Assembly: GCA_023251135.1 (NCBI GenBank)
Contig: JAHEZJ010000010.1
Location: 62,001-126,000 of the forward strand
DNA: 64,000 nt
From: Flavobacterium sp.
Lineage (GTDB): Bacteria; Bacteroidota; Bacteroidia; Flavobacteriales; Flavobacteriaceae
Reading direction: 5' to 3'
Shown: piece after piece, positions 57,036 through 64,000 of the stretch
Layout: each line of letters begins with the position of its first letter
Numbering within the stretch: the first letter of the stretch is position 1
The notes under the pieces: model-generated
What the model was told of the DNA's origin: nothing
Database searches by the model: none
The model's input: only the letters and a program-made list of their open reading frames with translations
Translations under genes and position numbers: made by a program

Positions 57036-57582
57036 TATCTTGTCTTTTTAAAATTGTAATTTGTGTTTGCAGCATCTTTCTGGCGTGCGATAATTGCGAT
57101 TTCGATGTCCCTTCATTAATCCCTAACATCTTGGCAATCTCATTGTGTTTGTATCCTTCTATGGCATATAAATTAAAAACCATTTTATAACCGTCGGGCA
57201 AAGCATCAATTAAAAACTGAATCTGATCTATCGAAAACTGGCTGTCAATTGCATTAAAACTTTCTTCGATGTAAATTTCTTCTTCACTAAATTTTACTTT
57301 TTTCTGAACTCTCAAATAAGAGATACATTCGTTTACCATAATTCGCCTGACCCATCCTTCAAAACTTCCTTTGTGTTCAAATCTGCTTAAATTTGTAAAC
57401 ACTTTCATAAAAGCGGTTATCATTACATCTTCTGCCAGTTGAATGTCTTTTATATACTGTCGACAAACACTTAACATTTTTGAAGAAAACCGACTGTATA
57501 TTTGCTGTTGTGCCTGTCGATTATTATCGACTGCCAACCTTATAATTTCAGTTTCTTCCTGATGTAGGTGAATAATTTTCAT
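57022..57582 (-). CDS. ECF-type RNA polymerase sigma factor
   Basis: A 186-residue sigma factor. Region 2 (YSRFSSKMLSVCRQYIKDIQLAEDVMITAFMKVFTNL) and region 4 (LPDGYKMVFNLYAIEGYKHNEIAKMLGINEGTSKSQLSHARKML) are clear; region 3 is absent as in ECF factors. It is cotranscribed with an anti-sigma-like gene and an outer-membrane gene. Confidence 0.95.
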   Translation of the reverse strand: MKIIHLHQEETEIIRLAVDNNRQAQQQIYSRFSSKMLSVCRQYIKDIQLAEDVMITAFMKVFTNLSRFEHKGSFEGWVRRIMVNECISYLRVQKKVKFSEEEIYIEESFNAIDSQFSIDQIQFLIDALPDGYKMVFNLYAIEGYKHNEIAKMLGINEGTSKSQLSHARKMLQTQITILKRQDNGTE

Positions 57583-57781
57583 TAATAAGCATTTGGTTTT
57601 GGTTTAGTAACAGACTTCTATTAGCATAGACGCATAACGTTTTGAAATGGTTGCATGAAATAGTGAAAAATTTCAATAAAAAAATTCCAAATTCCAACAA
57701 ACACATATAAGACATTGATTTACAGCAAAGTAAAACAATTATCTAATTAACAAATTTCCTAATTATTTAATTAAAAAAAGA
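57583..57781. other. Gap before the sigma gene, with AAATTCCAA-type repeat
   Basis: AAAAAATTCCAAATTCCAA (57679-57697) and a pair AATTATCTAATTAACAAATT / AATTATTTAATT are repeat-like. No gene is seen. The region serves as leader of the sigma gene and as 3' flank of the polyprenyl synthase. Confidence 0.45.
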
Positions 57782-58759
57782 TTATTTCTTTCTTTCTATA
57801 ACGTAGTTTACCATTAAAACAAGGGCGTCTTTAAACTCAGAATCCGAAAAGTTCTCTAATAAAGAAAGTGCTTCCTGCTGAAATTGCACCATTTTTTGTT
57901 CGGCATAAGCCAATCCGTTATTCCCTTTTACAAAAGCAATAACTTCTTTGACGCGTTTTTTGTCTTTATTGTGGTTTTTGATGGAGTTTATCAACCACTT
58001 TTTTTCTTGCGGGGTACAAGTATTTAATACATGAATTAAAGGCAAGGTCATTTTTTGCTCTTTAATATCGATTCCGGTTGGTTTACCTATGGCTTCTTCG
58101 CTATAATCAAATAAGTCATCTTTGATTTGAAAAGCCATTCCGATAAGCTCACCAAATTTTCTCATGTTTTCGACCTGAGCATCGTCTTCAATTACCGATT
58201 TTGCCCCAAGTGCACAACAGGCCGCAATAAGTGTTGCTGTTTTCTTTCGGATGATCTCGTAATACACCTCTTCAGTAATATCGAGTCTTCTGGCTTTTTC
58301 GATTTGAAGTAGTTCGCCTTCGCTCATTTCGCGAACAGCGACAGAAATGATTCTCAATAAATCAAAGTCACCATTGTCTATAGAGAGTAAAAGTCCTTTG
58401 GATAGTAAATAATCTCCAACCAAAACGGCTATTTTATTTTTCCAAAGTGCATTGATTGAGAAGAATCCGCGACGACGGTTACTATCGTCTACCACATCAT
58501 CGTGTACCAAAGTAGCCGTATGAATAAGTTCAATTACAGAAGCACCACGATACGTTCTCTCGTTTACAATACCTTCAGAAACCATTTTAGCGGTTAGAAA
58601 AACAAACATCGGACGCATTTGTTTCCCTTTTCGGTTTACGATATAATAGGTGATACGATTCAACAAAGCCACTTTTGAGGTCATCGATTCATGGAACTTT
58701 TTTTCAAAAAGTTCCATCTCGTTAAAAATGGGCTGTTTTATTTGAGAAGTAATATTCAT
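57782..58759 (-). CDS. Trans-polyprenyl diphosphate synthase
   Basis: A 325-residue prenyl synthase with the first Asp-rich motif HDDVVDD (about residues 94-100), the second DDLFD (about 213-217) and the GKQMRPMFV region. It makes the long all-trans prenyl chain, probably for menaquinone in this group. A TATATTTG box lies only 8 bases upstream of the ATG. Confidence 0.93.
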   Translation of the reverse strand: MNITSQIKQPIFNEMELFEKKFHESMTSKVALLNRITYYIVNRKGKQMRPMFVFLTAKMVSEGIVNERTYRGASVIELIHTATLVHDDVVDDSNRRRGFFSINALWKNKIAVLVGDYLLSKGLLLSIDNGDFDLLRIISVAVREMSEGELLQIEKARRLDITEEVYYEIIRKKTATLIAACCALGAKSVIEDDAQVENMRKFGELIGMAFQIKDDLFDYSEEAIGKPTGIDIKEQKMTLPLIHVLNTCTPQEKKWLINSIKNHNKDKKRVKEVIAFVKGNNGLAYAEQKMVQFQQEALSLLENFSDSEFKDALVLMVNYVIERKK

Positions 58760-58767
58760 TTCGATCC

Positions 58768-58775
58768 CAAATATA
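58768..58775 (-). promoter_or_regulatory. -7 element placed 8 bases before the prenyl-synthase ATG (TATATTTG)
   Basis: The box ends 8 bases before the ATG. Transcription normally starts 5-9 bases after the box, so the mRNA would have no leader or one to two bases. Confidence 0.5.
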
Positions 58776-58787
58776 CTATTTTAAATA

Positions 58788-58852
58788 AAAAAACCCTGTG
58801 TATTTTACATTAGTATATCAATAATTTATGCACTAATGTAAAAAAACAGGGT
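58788..58852 (-). terminator. Terminator after rlmN: two stacked stems
   Basis: An outer stem ACCCTGT (58793-58799) / ACAGGGT (58846-58852) and an inner stem TTTTACATTAGT / ACTAATGTAAAA (58803-58814, 58832-58843) enclose a 17-base loop. The minus strand has a T-run. Confidence 0.75.
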
Positions 58853-58946
58853 GAAACATTCTATATAAGTCTCATTTGAATTTAGGATTGAAACGATATT
58901 GGCAAAAAAATCAATTGTATTGTTTATTTGCCGAACGAAACGCTAT

Positions 58947-59990
58947 CTATCCCTCTTTGTTGGCCAGCTGTCCACAAGCGGCATCGATATCTTTTCCGCG
59001 ACTGCGACGCACTTTAACGACTACTCCAATATTTTCGAGTGCTTTTATATAGGCCAGTATCGATTCTTCTGAAGCTTGCTGAAATTCGCCATCATCAATC
59101 GGATTGTATTCGATCAGGTTGACTTTACACGGAACATATTTGCAAAACTTTACCAAAGCATCAATCGAAGCTTTGTCGTCGTTGATGCCTTTCCAGACTA
59201 CATATTCGTACGAAATTTTATTTTTGGTTTTTCTGTACCAGTATTCCAGTGATTCTCTCAAATCTGCCAACGGGAAGTTTTTACTGAAAGGCATGATTCG
59301 TGCGCGCACTTCATCGATCGCAGAATGCAGTGAAACCGCCAATTTGAATTTTACATCATCATCGGCCATTTTTTTAATCATCTTCGGAATTCCCGAGGTC
59401 GAAACCATAATACGTTTTGGAGACATCCCTAAACCTTCCGGTGAGGTAATCATGTCAATGGCTTTGATTACATTGTTGTAATTCATCAAAGGCTCTCCCA
59501 TTCCCATAAAAACAATATTCGAAAGCGGGTGATTGTGGTACAAACGACTCTCTTTATCTATGGCAAGAACTTGATCGTAGATTTCTCCCGGCTCCAGATT
59601 TCGCATTCTTTTTAAACGTGAAGTAGCACAGAAGTTACAATCTAAACTACATCCTACCTGACTTGAAACACAGGCTGTTGTTCTGGTTTCTGTTGGAATC
59701 AATACCGATTCTACTACTAAACCATCGTGTAAACGAACGGCATTTTTTACTGTTCCGTCGCTGCTGCGCTGCATCGTATCAACCTTAATATGATTGATTA
59801 CAAAATTATCCTCGAGCATAGAACGGGTTGTTTTGGCCACATTGGTCATGTCATCAAAACTGTGCGCTCCTTTGCTCCACAACCATTCATAGACTTGATT
59901 TCCACGAAAAGCTTTGTCATTATTAGCGACAAAAAAATCGCGTAACTGATCTTTTGATAAGGCTCGTATGTCTTTTTTCTCCATTTGCAT
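58947..59990 (-). CDS. rlmN: Dual-specificity RNA methyltransferase RlmN
   Basis: A 347-residue radical-SAM enzyme. The motif CSLDCNFC (Cys114, Cys118, Cys121) is followed by ATSRLKRMRNLEPGEI. The C-terminal Cys (CGQLANKEG) is the one that resolves the methylene intermediate. It methylates C2 of A2503 in 23S rRNA and A37 in some tRNAs. A TAACTTTG box ends 4 bases before the ATG at 59990, so translation may start at the Met3 codon (59984) or on a leaderless mRNA. Confidence 0.95.
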   Translation of the reverse strand: MQMEKKDIRALSKDQLRDFFVANNDKAFRGNQVYEWLWSKGAHSFDDMTNVAKTTRSMLEDNFVINHIKVDTMQRSSDGTVKNAVRLHDGLVVESVLIPTETRTTACVSSQVGCSLDCNFCATSRLKRMRNLEPGEIYDQVLAIDKESRLYHNHPLSNIVFMGMGEPLMNYNNVIKAIDMITSPEGLGMSPKRIMVSTSGIPKMIKKMADDDVKFKLAVSLHSAIDEVRARIMPFSKNFPLADLRESLEYWYRKTKNKISYEYVVWKGINDDKASIDALVKFCKYVPCKVNLIEYNPIDDGEFQQASEESILAYIKALENIGVVVKVRRSRGKDIDAACGQLANKEG

Positions 59991-59994
59991 GCTG

Positions 59995-60002
59995 CAAAGT
60001 TA
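59995..60002 (-). promoter_or_regulatory. -7 element almost touching the rlmN start (TAACTTTG)
   Basis: A match to TAnnTTTG directly upstream of the start. Transcription would begin at about the first ATG. The rest of the gap to the YceI gene (60003-60281) shows no further sites. Confidence 0.55.
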
Positions 60003-60281
60003 ATCACTTTTGTCCTTTTTTTTGGTTTTTAAAGTCATTCTTGTTTAAAAATCAATAACCGAAAAGGTCTTCTTGAAACTTTTTTTACCAAACACTACTG
60101 AGGAAGTTCATTTTTCCTTTCTATTATAAGCTTTAAATAAAATCTTTACCATGATTTTTATCAGTTCTTTTGCCATTCGTTCGTGATAAATTTGATCTAA
60201 GAAAAAGAAAGTAATTCGCTATAAAAACCAAGCTGAATTATCACCTGAACTTAAATTTAACTAAATAAACACCACGTACAA

Positions 60282-60875
60282 ATGAAAACGATTCAATCAA
60301 TTTTATTCGCAGTAGTCATCACATTAGCAATACAAGTAAACGCTCAAAGAAAATATACCCTATCCAAATCAACTTTCGAAGTTGCAGGAACCTCCAACAT
60401 ACACGATTGGGTAATGAAATCATCAGAAGCATCCGGCAGCGCTTACCTGACTGTTACCGATTCGAAAATAACAGATATTAAAAATCTAACGGTTTCCTTA
60501 TTAGCAGAAAGCATAAAAAGCAGCAAAGGCAGTATGGATGATGTGGCTTATGCAACGCTCGAAACAAAAACATACAAAAACATCAAGTATGTCTTAAAAG
60601 CTGCCGAGAAAGTAAACGAATCAACCTGGATTCTTACCGGAACCTATACCATCGCTGGCGTGAGCAAGGATTACAGAACCCAGGTAAGAATAACAACCTA
60701 CAACAATGATACTTTTACATTACAAGGGTCCAACCGAATGACTTTTGCTGATTTTGAAATGACAACCCCATCAGCGGCTCTTGGAGTTGTTAGAGCTGGT
60801 AAAGAAATAACCGTGCTTTTCAATATTACTTTAACTGATTATGTAAAAAATGAAAATGTTTTAGTGGTTAAATAA
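60282..60875 (+). CDS. YceI family periplasmic protein
   Basis: A 197-residue protein with a signal peptide (KTIQSILFAVVITLAIQVNAQ) and the YceI fold (TLSKSTFEVAGTSNIHDWVMK; ALGVVRAGKEITVLFNITLTD). YceI proteins bind isoprenoid-like lipids in a beta-barrel pocket in the periplasm. Ligand here is unknown. No partner cytochrome gene is adjacent. Confidence 0.9.
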   Translation: MKTIQSILFAVVITLAIQVNAQRKYTLSKSTFEVAGTSNIHDWVMKSSEASGSAYLTVTDSKITDIKNLTVSLLAESIKSSKGSMDDVAYATLETKTYKNIKYVLKAAEKVNESTWILTGTYTIAGVSKDYRTQVRITTYNNDTFTLQGSNRMTFADFEMTTPSAALGVVRAGKEITVLFNITLTDYVKNENVLVVK

Positions 60876-60894
60876 GCCGTTCAGTGTAATCCAT

Positions 60895-61032
60895 TTTAAC
60901 ACATAGCAACATATGTTCTGCATCCCTAAAAAAGTATTTCTCTTTATTTAAATACACCTACTCTTTTATGTGAAAGAAATATACTTTTCGTTCCCTTTTT
61001 TGCCCCTAAGAGCTATGTTTCTATGTGTTAAA
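60895..61032. repeat. Long inverted repeat with ACATAG-type arms
   Basis: TTTAACACATAGCAACATA (60895-60913) faces TATGTTTCTATGTGTTAAA (61014-61032); 18 of 19 positions pair. The roughly 100 bases between them are AT-rich and code for nothing. The element lies between the YceI gene and a sigma-54-like site. Confidence 0.8.
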
Positions 61033-61178
61033 TCTTTTCTATGAATTACTCACCAACGAGTTGATCAAACGATAATTTAAAGGCCGTCGATTAGAATTAA
61101 AGGAACAGCAGCATACGCTTGTCTTCTAAAAGTAAACTTCCTTAAAAAAACGAGTGCAACTTTTGAAAACTTAAATTT
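61033..61178. other. Gap before the charged lipoprotein gene
   Basis: Between the long inverted repeat and the sigma-54-like site I see no gene or further repeat. An activator site would be expected upstream of the promoter in this stretch, but no clear dyad stands out. Confidence 0.35.
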
Positions 61179-61194
61179 TTGGCACGAGAATTGT
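61179..61194 (+). promoter_or_regulatory. Sigma-54-like promoter (TTGGCACGAGAATTGT)
   Basis: TTGGCAC (61179-61185) and TTG (61191-61193) have the -24/-12 spacing GG-N10-G of sigma-54 promoters, with T in place of C in the last conserved dinucleotide. It lies 114 bases before the charged lipoprotein gene, with no TAnnTTTG box nearby. Confidence 0.5.
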
Positions 61195-61308
61195 CTTGGA
61201 CTCAAAAGGAAAATAATCTTACAAAGAGCTCAACAATTTTAAAATGTGTATCTTTATTTTTCAGCTTTATAACCTTTAAATTTTATCAATCTAAAAAATC
61301 AATTCATT

Positions 61309-61641
61309 ATGAAAAAACAAATCTTAAGTCTGGCTGTTATCGCTTTATTAGCATTCGGTGTTCAATCTTGCGAAAAGAAAGAACCAAAACCTGCAGAAGA
61401 AGAATTAACTCTTGGTAACAAGGTTGACTCTTTAACAACAGATATTGAAGAAGTAAAAGACAGTGCTGTAAGCAAAACTGAAAATGCTGCCGAAGATGTG
61501 AAAGATGCTACAAAAAAAGCAGCTGAAGATGTAAAAGACGCGACTAAAAAAGGCGCAGAAAAAGTAGAAAATGCAGCCAAAGCCGCTAAAGACGGAACTG
61601 TTAAAACTGCCAAAGAAGTTAAAGACGCTTTGAAAAAATAG
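61309..61641 (+). CDS. Charged helical lipoprotein with KDATKKAAEDV repeats
   Basis: A 110-residue lipoprotein: signal peptide with a lipobox ending at Cys21 (FGVQSC), then a Lys/Glu/Asp/Ala-rich helix built of 11-residue-like repeats (AAEDVKDATKK, AAEDVKDATKK, GAEKVENAAKA). This pattern resembles LEA or apolipoprotein-like stress proteins, perhaps for membrane protection. A terminator follows closely. Function is inferred. Confidence 0.85.
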   Translation: MKKQILSLAVIALLAFGVQSCEKKEPKPAEEELTLGNKVDSLTTDIEEVKDSAVSKTENAAEDVKDATKKAAEDVKDATKKGAEKVENAAKAAKDGTVKTAKEVKDALKK

Positions 61642-61663
61642 TCCCTTCTAATTCTAACAACGG

Positions 61664-61694
61664 AAACCATTCGCTAACAACGAATGGTTTTTTT
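61664..61694 (+). terminator. Rho-independent terminator after the charged lipoprotein gene
   Basis: Stem AAACCATTCG (61664-61673) / CGAATGGTTT (61681-61690), 7-base loop, T-run to 61694. Confidence 0.9.
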
Positions 61695-61713
61695 ATACCC
61701 AAAAGCGAACCGA

Positions 61714-61721
61714 TATTTTTG
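61714..61721 (+). promoter_or_regulatory. -7 element of the O-methyltransferase gene (TATTTTTG)
   Basis: A match to TAnnTTTG 34 bases before the ATG at 61756, just after the terminator. A -33 TTG is not visible. Confidence 0.4.
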
Positions 61722-61755
61722 TATTTTTACACTCAAATTTAGAAGATACTACACG

Positions 61756-62397
61756 ATGCATTTTATTTCACAAGACCTCGAAGATTATATTGAACAACAT
61801 TCTGAGAATGAACCGGAATTATTAGCAAAACTTAACAAAGAAACCTACCAGAAAATACTGCTGCCAAGAATGCTGAGCGGACATTTTCAGGGGCGTGTGT
61901 TAAGCATGTTATCTAAATTGATTCGTCCTGTGAATATTCTTGAAATTGGCACTTATACCGGCTATGCCGCTTTGTGTTTGTGTGAAGGAATGCAGGAAAA
62001 CGGACAACTTCATACCATTGACATCAAAGAAGAATTAGTAGATTTTCAACGCAAATACTTTGACGCATCTCCCTGGGGAAAACAAATTTTCCAACATTTA
62101 GGCGAAGCTATTACCATCATTCCGACTCTGGATGTTAAGTTTGATTTGGTTTTTATTGATGCCGATAAAGAGAACTACCTGAATTATTGGGAAATGATTG
62201 TTCCGAAGATGAATAAAGGCGGTATTATTTTATCCGATAATGTTTTGTGGAGCGGAAAAATACTGGAACCAGTTCATCCGAATGACATTAGCACCAAAGT
62301 GCTTTTAGAGTATAATTTACTCCTTAAAAATGATCCAAGAGTCGAAACGGTTTTATTGCCTATTCGTGATGGGTTGACGGTTAGTAGAGTACTTTAG
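61756..62397 (+). CDS. Class I SAM-dependent O-methyltransferase
   Basis: From the ATG at 61756 (213 residues) it matches the caffeoyl-CoA-type O-methyltransferase family: NILEIGTYTGYAALCLCEGM (SAM motif I), DLVFIDADKENYLNYW (metal-binding Asp residues) and ILSDNVLWSG. The longer frame from 61684 crosses the terminator and promoter. Substrate is unknown; catechol-like compounds are typical. Confidence 0.93.
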   Translation: MHFISQDLEDYIEQHSENEPELLAKLNKETYQKILLPRMLSGHFQGRVLSMLSKLIRPVNILEIGTYTGYAALCLCEGMQENGQLHTIDIKEELVDFQRKYFDASPWGKQIFQHLGEAITIIPTLDVKFDLVFIDADKENYLNYWEMIVPKMNKGGIILSDNVLWSGKILEPVHPNDISTKVLLEYNLLLKNDPRVETVLLPIRDGLTVSRVL

Positions 62398-62775
62398 AGA
62401 AGGGGCTAAGGTTCTGAGGTGCTAAGGTTCTAAGTTTTTTTTCTGGCTGATTGATGACTTGCCTTCAGCTTTAGCTGAAGGATAAAATAGGATTAAAAAA
62501 AGGCTTTAGCCGAATTAAATGCAGTTTAATTCGGCTAAAGCCTTTTCTTATTTCTTAAAATGTGTTTCTCCAGCTAAAGCTGGAGACAAATCAAGAAAAA
62601 ACTTAGAACCTTAGTATCTTAGTACCTCAGAACCTTCACTTATATTTCCAGATAAAGCCGGAGACAATTCAACACAATAATTAAAACACTAAACAAATAA
62701 GGTTCTAAGTTTTCTCGAAAAAAAAACTTAGAACCTTAGTATCTCAGCCCCTCAGAACCTCCAAAAAAAAAAAAA
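62398..62775. repeat. Structured intergenic region with nested inverted repeats
   Basis: Four hairpins and two repeat families fill this gap. CCTTCAGCTTTAGCTGAAGG (62461-62480) is palindromic. GGCTTTAGCCGAATTAAA / TTTAATTCGGCTAAAGCC (about 62502-62546) is an 18-base perfect stem. CTCCAGCTAAAGCTGGAG (62568-62585) is palindromic. The word AAGGTTCTAAG and its inverse CTTAGAACCTT occur around them, with a smaller hairpin at 62699-62740. No gene. Confidence 0.9.
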
Positions 62776-63339
62776 CTACCCCGGAAAATATTGTGGTTTC
62801 AATCTACGGTATACCAAATAAAGCAAGGATCCGAAAAGTGCTCCAACGAAATAACCGGTCAGGATGTCTCCAGGATAATGCAATCCCAGGTAGATTCGGC
62901 TATAAGCGAAAATCAAGGGCCATAAAAAGATGAACCCCAAATATTTAATACGATCTCGTAAAATGAAGTATAAAAAAGTAGCTACTGCCATAGTATTGGC
63001 TGCATGACCAGAGAAAAAACTAAATGATTGTCGGGTCTGTACCACACGAATAATGGTATTGATATCTGGATTGTTACATGGTCGCAATCGCTGAACGGTG
63101 TATTTTACCAAATTGGTAACCTGATCTGTAAATGTGATCAGAACCGCTATAAAAAGCAGTAGATATAAGGTTTGTTTGCCTCCCAACTTTTTATAAATCA
63201 AATAAAAGAACAACAGAAAAAGAGGAGTCCAATTCAATTGACTGGTAATAATCAGCCAAAGTTTGTCGTATGTTTCAGAACCTAAACCGTTAAGATACAC
63301 CAATAGTTCGGTGTCTAATTTTTGTATTTTTTCAAGCAT
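62776..63339 (-). CDS. PAP2-family phosphatase
   Basis: A 187-residue membrane phosphatase with the three PAP2 motifs: KYTVQRLRPC (KxxxxxxRP), FFSGHAAN (SGH) and YSRIYLGLHYPGD (SRxxxxxHxxxD). It has about five hydrophobic segments. It may act on undecaprenyl-PP or other lipid phosphates. It follows tatA by 1 base. Confidence 0.94.
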   Translation of the reverse strand: MLEKIQKLDTELLVYLNGLGSETYDKLWLIITSQLNWTPLFLLFFYLIYKKLGGKQTLYLLLFIAVLITFTDQVTNLVKYTVQRLRPCNNPDINTIIRVVQTRQSFSFFSGHAANTMAVATFLYFILRDRIKYLGFIFLWPLIFAYSRIYLGLHYPGDILTGYFVGALFGSLLYLVYRRLKPQYFPG

Positions 63340-63340
63340 A

Positions 63341-63688
63341 TTATCTTTGGCGTTTTACAGGTCCCGAGATTAAATCAATGTCTTCTTTTACTTTGTCTAT
63401 TTCTGTAGCGGTATTTCCTAATAAATTAGCAGAGTCCCCCATCAGATTACTTTTGGCGTCATTAATCTGTGCATTGATATTCCCTGTTATATCTGTAAGT
63501 GATCTTGAATCAAGACCGTTAGCCTCAGCTCCCTTTTGAATTTCGCTTTTAATATCGTTAGTTGCATTTTTTAATTGTGCCATCGCTTTACCCATTGTAC
63601 GGGCGATTTCAGGCACTTTATCTGAACCAAAAAGCATTAGTACTATAAACAGTATAAAAACTAATTCTCCTCCTCCTATACCAAACAT
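63341..63688 (-). CDS. tatA: Sec-independent translocase subunit TatA/TatE family
   Basis: A 115-residue protein with one N-terminal transmembrane helix (about residues 4-20) followed by an amphipathic helix (FGSDKVPEIARTMGKAMAQLK), the TatA pattern. The tail is longer than in E. coli. It forms the protein-conducting pore of the Tat pathway. A TATCTTTG box at 63717-63710 on the minus strand precedes it by about 22 bases. No tatC in the window. Confidence 0.92.
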   Translation of the reverse strand: MFGIGGGELVFILFIVLMLFGSDKVPEIARTMGKAMAQLKNATNDIKSEIQKGAEANGLDSRSLTDITGNINAQINDAKSNLMGDSANLLGNTATEIDKVKEDIDLISGPVKRQR

Positions 63689-63709
63689 ATCTTTTATTTT
63701 TGTGTGTCA

Positions 63710-63717
63710 CAAAGATA
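63710..63717 (-). promoter_or_regulatory. -7 element of tatA (TATCTTTG)
   Basis: A match to TAnnTTTG on the minus strand, 21 bases before the tatA ATG. The -33 element is not clear. Confidence 0.5.
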
Positions 63718-63777
63718 TTAAATTTTGCAACGGACCGTTTTAAAATTTACTTAAAAAAAGAAATCGTTTATAAAGAT

Positions 63778-63850
63778 TTCCGCTCCGCTGGAGCTTTTGG
63801 ATACCGATAAATTACATATCCTATAAACGTTTTGCTCCGCTGGAGCAATT
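63778..63850. repeat. Two copies of the palindrome GCTCCGCTGGAGC
   Basis: CCGCTCCGCTGGAGCTTTT (about 63780-63798) and TTTTGCTCCGCTGGAGCAAT (about 63830-63849) share a 13-base palindromic core. They lie between the tail of the last gene and tatA. Confidence 0.8.
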
Positions 63851-63892
63851 TCAGACAAAAGAAAACAGTGCCTTTGTGAAAGATTTTAATTT

Positions 63893-63933
63893 ATAAAAAA
63901 AAGGCTGTCTCAAAAATGAGACAGCCTTTTTTT
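63893..63933 (-). terminator. Rho-independent terminator (usable on both strands)
   Basis: Stem AAAGGCTGTCTCA (63900-63912) / TGAGACAGCCTTT (63917-63929), 4-base loop, A/T runs on both sides. It ends the minus-strand gene that enters from the window edge. Confidence 0.92.
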
Positions 63934-63941
63934 GCTTATTC

Positions 63942-64000
63942 TTAATCAAATTTTGATTTTTCTTCTACTTTCGGCCAGCTATTGTTGGTTACATCAATAT
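63942..64000 (-). CDS. C-terminus of a minus-strand gene (5' part outside the window)
   Basis: The reverse strand from the edge to the TAA at 63942 reads IDVTNNSWPKVEEKSKFD. Only 18 complete codons are visible, so no function is assigned. The call as a gene rests on the strong terminator just downstream. Confidence 0.55.
   Translation of the reverse strand, partial: IDVTNNSWPKVEEKSKFD

Noticed and set aside
61362..61670. 102-codon frame opposite the charged lipoprotein
   Set aside because: Mirror of its Lys/Ala/Glu repeats; runs through the terminator region.

Overview
The window is from a member of the Bacteroidota, almost certainly a Flavobacterium close to F. johnsoniae. The DNA is AT-rich and leaders lack strong Shine-Dalgarno sites. 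Many leaders carry the Bacteroidota -7 element TAnnTTTG. The window holds gliding-motility and type IX secretion (T9SS) genes (gldK, gldL, gldM, gldN, a second gldN copy, gldB and gldC) in the flavobacterial order. MurE carries the DNPR motif of meso-diaminopimelate-adding enzymes, so the wall is Gram-negative type.

Layout. 1-2.4 kb: a cut-off HAD hydrolase, a DUF983 membrane protein and an FAD oxidoreductase. 2.4-12.4 kb (minus strand): gldK-gldL-gldM-gldN-gldO, behind topA and an arginase-fold protein whose metal ligands are largely lost. 12.6-18.1 kb (plus): miaB, a sigma-54 activator, lptE, a repeat-rich TPR protein and secG. 18.1-21.6 kb: groES-groEL and an ENPP-type phosphodiesterase. 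21.6-31.5 kb is looser accessory DNA: a SulP transporter, small unknown proteins, a DnaJ-zinc-like protein with an in-frame open stretch after its stop, a DUF3754 protein, an Mpo1-like protein, a three-domain cell-wall-hydrolase-like protein without signal peptide, an AraC/GyrI regulator, tRNA-Arg and YqeY. 31.6-47.9 kb (minus): a nearly complete dcw cluster, mraZ-rsmH-ftsL-ftsI-murE-mraY-murD-ftsW-murG-murC-ftsQ-ftsA-ftsZ, with a likely MraZ operator upstream. 48.3-55 kb: an alpha/beta hydrolase, engB, gldC/gldB, nadE, an orphan response regulator and dnaG. 55-60 kb (minus): an ECF sigma/anti-sigma-like/outer-membrane module, a polyprenyl synthase and rlmN. 60-64 kb: YceI, a charged lipoprotein behind a sigma-54-like site, an O-methyltransferase, PAP2, TatA and the tail of one more gene.

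How the genes fit together. Most of the window builds and divides the envelope: peptidoglycan precursors and septum (dcw), LPS insertion (LptE), export (SecG, TatA) and T9SS/gliding. Information-processing genes (topA, miaB, rlmN, engB, dnaG, groESL) are interspersed. The least described features are intergenic: families of palindromic repeats, a putative MraZ box array, sigma-54-like sites and promoters placed so close to start codons that leaderless mRNAs are likely. I saw no prophage, insertion sequence, CRISPR array or rRNA operon.
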